From positions 806,001-870,000 of the forward strand of contig CASHTG010000001.1 in assembly GCA_949357655.1 (NCBI GenBank): a stretch of DNA of 64,000 bases, given 5' to 3'. The translations under genes and the position numbers were made by a program. Under the pieces are notes generated by a model that saw only the letters and a program-made list of their open reading frames with translations, was not told where the DNA came from and did not search any database. Below are positions 59,308 to 64,000 of the stretch, one piece after another; the stretch's first letter is position 1, and every line of letters begins with the position of its first letter. This DNA is from Parascedosporium putredinis (lineage: Eukaryota > Ascomycota > Sordariomycetes > Microascales > Microascaceae).

Positions 59308-62300
59308 CCGAAAATCGGGTTCCTCTGGCTGGGGATATATTCTCTTGTTGGCGTATAGGCTCGCCAAGTTGAAATTGCGCTTTCCCGTTTTTTCCGGTTT
59401 AGGACAAGCCTCATCCAACCCGGCTTTTTTCCCCATCGAAATCGCAAATCAGATGAGCCGCGCGATGGGGTTCCCGCAAAGACAAGGACCCCGTCACGGG
59501 GTTAAAGCAGGATACAAGGATACGGGGTATGAGTAGGATGTGAAATGGGTCACAGGTGCGTATACGTATGTGTGCGTGTGTAATATCCGTTTTTGCGTGC
59601 TGATTGTGGCTCCAAGGCAGATCGTGACACGACGCGCTCAGCAAGTTTTTCTTGACTAGACCCTTTGGATCGTGTAAGTCATCAAGTTTCTACATGTACC
59701 CATAGGCTTGAGCCTAGCGAACCCCCTCAGTCAAGGGACCTGCCCACCAAGAAAACTACTATAAGGCCACTGCTAAGAGCGTGTCCAACACGAGCAAGCC
59801 GAAGCAGAGTACCCAAGGGGTGAAATGCCACCGATGAGGTCTGATTCTACCCAGCCCTCCCCGCAACCGGAAGTCTAAGCAGGGGGTATGGACGGGGCAA
59901 CCTATCATCACTTGTGTAAGGGAGCTTAAAGAGTGGAGTGTAGGCGAAAGGGAGCATCACAACTGACCGAGGTAACCATGAGCCACGCCAATGCTAAAAG
60001 GGCCCAATGATATTATAAGGAGAATGAGAGAAGGAGAAATAAGAAGAAGAAACAAAAAGGGTGGAGAAGAGGAGAGATGGAAGAAGGCCATTCAAAGTGC
60101 GACCCTATTGGACCCGCAGGAAGGTAAATAAGGGAGCATTGCCGGCTACTACACAATGGTCGGGTTGATTGGGTGAAGACCATTAATATCCTAGGAGATG
60201 GGTCGGGATATTTGCTGCGAAGTATTATTTGCCCCAGTCCTCACTCATGTCGAGAATGGAGAAAAGGGACGATGGGAAACCGGAAAAAGAGGAAAAATTG
60301 GAAGTCAAGTAGAAGAAAAGTCGGCCAATGGTTTGAAGAGTGCAAGGCTCAATTAGTCGGAAATAATAAATAACCAAATAAATAAATAATAATGACAGCA
60401 ACATATAAATATGATAGGTAAAGGGGAAAAAGACCTGGGGGTAATACCTGTTCTAAAGAGGCCTGGTTAGGGTCCATGAGATAATACATATCACTAGTTG
60501 CTGAGATGGAATCAATGGAACTAGCGATCCAGCGTTCTCATATTGATGTGATGGTAACGAGAGAGATACTTGACGGACCTCTCTTGACAAAGCTCGCCTC
60601 ACGTAGGGGACAGAAGAACGAGACCTCTCATGGACATGTAGCTTTTGGAGATTCGTCTCACCATCTAGCCAAAATGTCCAACGTGAGGGAGTGAGGTTCA
60701 GGCAAGCAACGCGGGATGTGGAACTTTAAGCTTGCTCGGTAATAGCAAGGGAACATGGGTCCCCAGACTATCGCCAGGTGGCATCCATCCCCCGGAAGAG
60801 ATCCATGCAAAGGTTCAATGTTGCCAAGCTTGGCGAGGAAGCAAAGGCCGGGGGACCTTTGGCCTCCACACAGGTCATTGACGGTAGAGGAGACGCGTGC
60901 GGCCAATCCGAGGAAATAGCGAGCCTGGCAGACCTTCTTCGAGACTGGATGCCAATGAAGAAATGCGCGGATACCTCAATGCTGTCTATGGGCTGCAGCG
61001 CCTTGTAGATTCCGTGCAGAGGGAAAAGGGTACCTGCTCACGAGCCGGGGAGGGGCCACCGGTCTTCGTTGGCTGTCCGGGTGAATGCAACATATCAATT
61101 GACGCCTTTTAGCCTCGTCAAGTATGACTCGAGGCATTGCATTCCCCCAAGAGGAATGCGTCTCCGCAGGCTCTATTTCCTTTCGGATGAAATGCCCCTC
61201 CACCTCCGAGACTGGAGTGACAAACAACGCCGGTGGGCCAAGGGGGGACGCGGAGACTGCGGGGACGAGGCACGCCACAAAGCATCGTGAGTTTTTGACC
61301 AGAGCGGTGGAGAAGGGGGAGACGGTGAGGATGAGTACGTGTGCCGCTCCCTGCCATCTCTGTTTCTCACCTTTACTTGTGGGTCAGGGTGGATGGCGAG
61401 TTTTCGTCAAGGATAGACAGAACCAAAATAGCTGGCTGTAACATCATTTCAATGTTTCCCAAAGAACGCCTCTCCCGCCTTCCCCAGCTTTTCGAAATTC
61501 TAGGTAGAGACACCATATTCGTGTATCATTGCATCTAAACCGCCTGTTGATAGTCAAGAATTAGTTCGTCAGCCATTGACGGCGTTCGAGATGCCGGAAA
61601 TGCAATTGATCAATGACAATACCGGGCTGACGACAACTCCCATCGCGGTCAACCAAGATTTGGGGAAAAGACCCAGAAGGAAAAGACCACTTTTCTTTTA
61701 GGTCTCTACATTAAATCCGTGGATTCTTCGGCGCGAAGGGCGTGTATTATGTCCATGTTTGTTTAGTGCCAGAGAAAGAGGACGCAACCCACGGTTCATG
61801 ATGCAACTCCCGCCCACCTCCCTTGAGCAAGTAAGCCTTAGCGCATGCGATGTAGCAGCGAGATAATTGTCTCTTCTAGGCATGCTATCAGGAGACGGAA
61901 GAAGAAGAGAGAGAAAAATACAGGTAGTGAGTGCACAGGACCATACATGTAAACTCAGTCTCATCCTGGTGCGTATCGACCTGAGCACTTTTGACCCACG
62001 AGCGAGGCCACCACTTTGAACTGAGTATATCCTGCGGGGTCATGTTTGAGGGGAGGGAGGGGAAGGGCGTAGAGAGAGGGCATAGTTGGTTGATTCATCG
62101 TGGCCATTGAGGCCGTAGCGTCGTGAAGCCGGAAGTCGCTATTATCCTCGAATGCTATCTATCAAAAGCCAACACGAACTTGGGGGATACATGCAGTGCC
62201 CTCAAACATTCGGCGTAAAGCCCCGGCCATTGGAGCGGCAGCACCGGCGGGCCCATCTACGCCATCTTCACGACGAATCAACGCGCTTCCTCTTTACTCA

Positions 62301-64000
62301 CCGTATTGTACCTGTACGGCCACAAGTAATGCCGAAGAGAGGGGCTATTCCCTCTGCCTTCATCCTGAGCACATTCCTTGTAAGTGGTCAGAGAAAGGAA
62401 GGAGGGGGATTGGGGGTTCCGAGATTGGCCCTGGAAAATTCGACAGGGGTCGCCATTGTAATGAAATTCTTCATTGCAAAAAAGGCACGAAGCTTTCTCC
62501 AATTGCCAAAGGCAGTCATGGGTGCGGCAGGACCGCCACAGGGGACGACGACCAATGCCGCGGCTGCGAGAGTGTCGAGGTAACTCAATCTTTCCTCCTC
62601 CTCCCCCGCCCTCCTCCGGGAACCATCAGTGCGAGCTGTATATTAAGCGGATATTGCGACCCACTCATCGCCGGGCATAGGGCATGAAAATGGGCGAAGA
62701 CGCCCCCGTACATCGCCAAACGGGGTTGTCGAGGGTTTGGAACATTTCGAGCGTTGATGGCGCAAAGGCTTCCCTTCCTTCCCGTTGGCCCTCTGGGACG
62801 TGGGCGAAGGGAGGGGCCTTTGATAGTTCATGCTTGGGCAACACCGGCATCTTTCTTCACCCTGGTGTGGGGGAGCGCGCCCAAAAGTCTTTAAGCATTC
62901 CTCATTTCGCTTGGCGTGCACAGCACTGCCCGTCACTTCCGTCACTTTCGCCTTCCAAGGCCGTCTCCGCTTGATGTCCTCAGGCGCGGAAGAAAGGAGC
63001 TAGGTGCGAGCAAGGTCAACACTCGTAGGAGAGAGAAAGGGGGGCGGGCGACGTAAGAGCGTTGCAAACCTCATCGAGACGCTGGCAGGGTTCCTGTGCG
63101 AGTCGATTGATCATGGAGCGCATAAAATGTTTCCTAGAGATAGCCGAACAGAACGTCTGAACTCGCTCTTTCCTACTCCAGACTAGATAAGTTGGCTTAC
63201 CCATCCCACCGCGATGCCCTCGGACCAAGAAAAAGCCAAGGACCCTGAGGGAGTCGATTATGCATGCTATCACTGTCGATCCCTCCCTCTCTCTCTCCTT
63301 CTCTGTCTCTGTCTTCTTCCTATACCTGGAAAACCGACGTCTAGACGGGAAAACATGCAGACCGGGCAGGGACACCCCAAAGTAGGCGCCCCGTGATTGC
63401 TGCCCATGGTTCTCTCAGCCGGTGGCAAACTATCCAGTTTATCCGACGGCGGGCCCTTGATAGTATAGCATATGCCCTTGATGAGACCGCAACCGTGCAG
63501 ATGCCATATGCCGTTGAACTAATGGCGGATGCATGTATAAGGGACAGCAAAGGCGGAGGAGGGAGCACAGATGGGAACGAGGCAGAGATGAACAGGGCAA
63601 AAAGAGCGCACGGAAAGAGAGTAGGAAGGAAGAAAAAGGACATGGAGATCGACTCGCGCTTGCTGTCCCCCTCCTTGGCAAATGCCAGGAATCGCATATA
63701 TGTGTGTGTCATGATGCGGCGCCTACACAGGACTGGTGGCGTGGTTGCCCAACATCAGGGTCTTGACGGCGTATATTGCCCTCACATCAAAAGGGCCCTT
63801 TCTATCCCGGTCAAAAGTCGTTGTCGTAGTATACAATGCATTGGCGCAAATTACACACGCATTCGCCCACAAAAGAGAGGGGAGGGGAAGGGGAAGGAGG
63901 GAAGGAACGAAGTGTCCGGTGCTGCGGGAGGCGACCGAGAGGAATCTATGAATCACGCCCTGGCTCTCCTTGTCCTCCCCAAAAATGCTGTGTGCGAGCA

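Larger units (their letters stand above)
56653..64000. other. Gene-poor 7.3-kb interval
   Basis: No supportable protein-coding or RNA gene to the end of the window. Open frames are short and unlike known proteins. Contents seen: a heptamer array at 58652-58700, a perfect 9-bp-arm inverted repeat at 59284-59307, and an AT-rich patch near 60360-60420 (AAATAAATAAATAATAATG). The first few hundred bases should hold the promoter of the repeat-protein gene. Confidence 0.4.

Noticed and set aside
1..64000. CRISPR arrays, prophage, integrases, transposase or reverse transcriptase genes
   Set aside because: No spaced identical repeats and no such protein motifs were found in either strand.

Overview
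The window reads as nuclear DNA of a filamentous ascomycete (Pezizomycotina, most likely a sordariomycete, possibly Hypocreales). The grounds are short GT-AG introns with CTAAC branch points, fungal-only families (DUF3433 membrane protein, AA11-X278 chitin LPMO, CTF1/FarA-type Zn2Cys6 regulator), two eukaryotic tRNA genes and pyrimidine-rich leaders upstream of start codons. The species call is inference. No bacterial, viral, CRISPR or rRNA features were seen.

Layout. 1-7.25 kb: no supportable gene. 7.25-8.45 kb (+): secreted AA11 LPMO with a C-terminal X278 module. 9.1-13.1 kb (-): large DUF3433 membrane protein. 14.1-19.0 kb (+): about 1,620-residue protein with an N-terminal OB-like domain and a C-terminal POT1/CDC13-type (Telo_bind) domain joined by a long acidic linker. 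19-29.4 kb: gene-poor. 29.4-33.3 kb (+): CTF1/FarA-like transcription factor with two unusually long introns. 36.8-39.6 kb (+): GAR (Gas2-related) domain protein. 40.6-41.3 kb: tRNA-Ser(AGA) on minus and tRNA-Ala(AGC) on plus. 41.8-42.8 kb (-): Tlg1/syntaxin-6-type SNARE. 44.0-46.0 kb (+): METTL25-type methyltransferase. 46-50.9 kb: gene-poor. 50.9-52.2 kb (+): ACT-domain (CASTOR/GATSL-like) protein, convergent with yih1/IMPACT at 52.8-53.6 kb (-). 54.5-56.65 kb (-): putative secreted protein built from about 21 copies of a 22-residue Lys/Pro/Glu/Asp repeat. 56.65-64 kb: gene-poor.

A dominant technical signal is that every larger gene is broken by net deletions at short homopolymers, mostly C or G and a few A. 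I placed 36 such sites in six genes (42 missing bases), plus three more outside the repeats of the repeat-protein gene and about eight inside them. Adding back the inferred bases makes the total coding length of each of the six genes an exact multiple of three and joins recognisable domains. Two shorter genes (tlg1 and yih1) need no repair. The simplest reading is homopolymer undercalling in the assembly rather than pseudogenes.

The genes look like ordinary chromosomal housekeeping and regulatory genes rather than a cluster. Two loose links can be drawn: the ACT/CASTOR-like gene and yih1, both from nutrient-sensing families, lie tail to tail; and the chitin-active LPMO and the fatty-acid/cutin regulator are both typical of a fungus that degrades polymers. 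The most unusual items are the polyampholyte repeat protein and the very large telomere-type OB protein.
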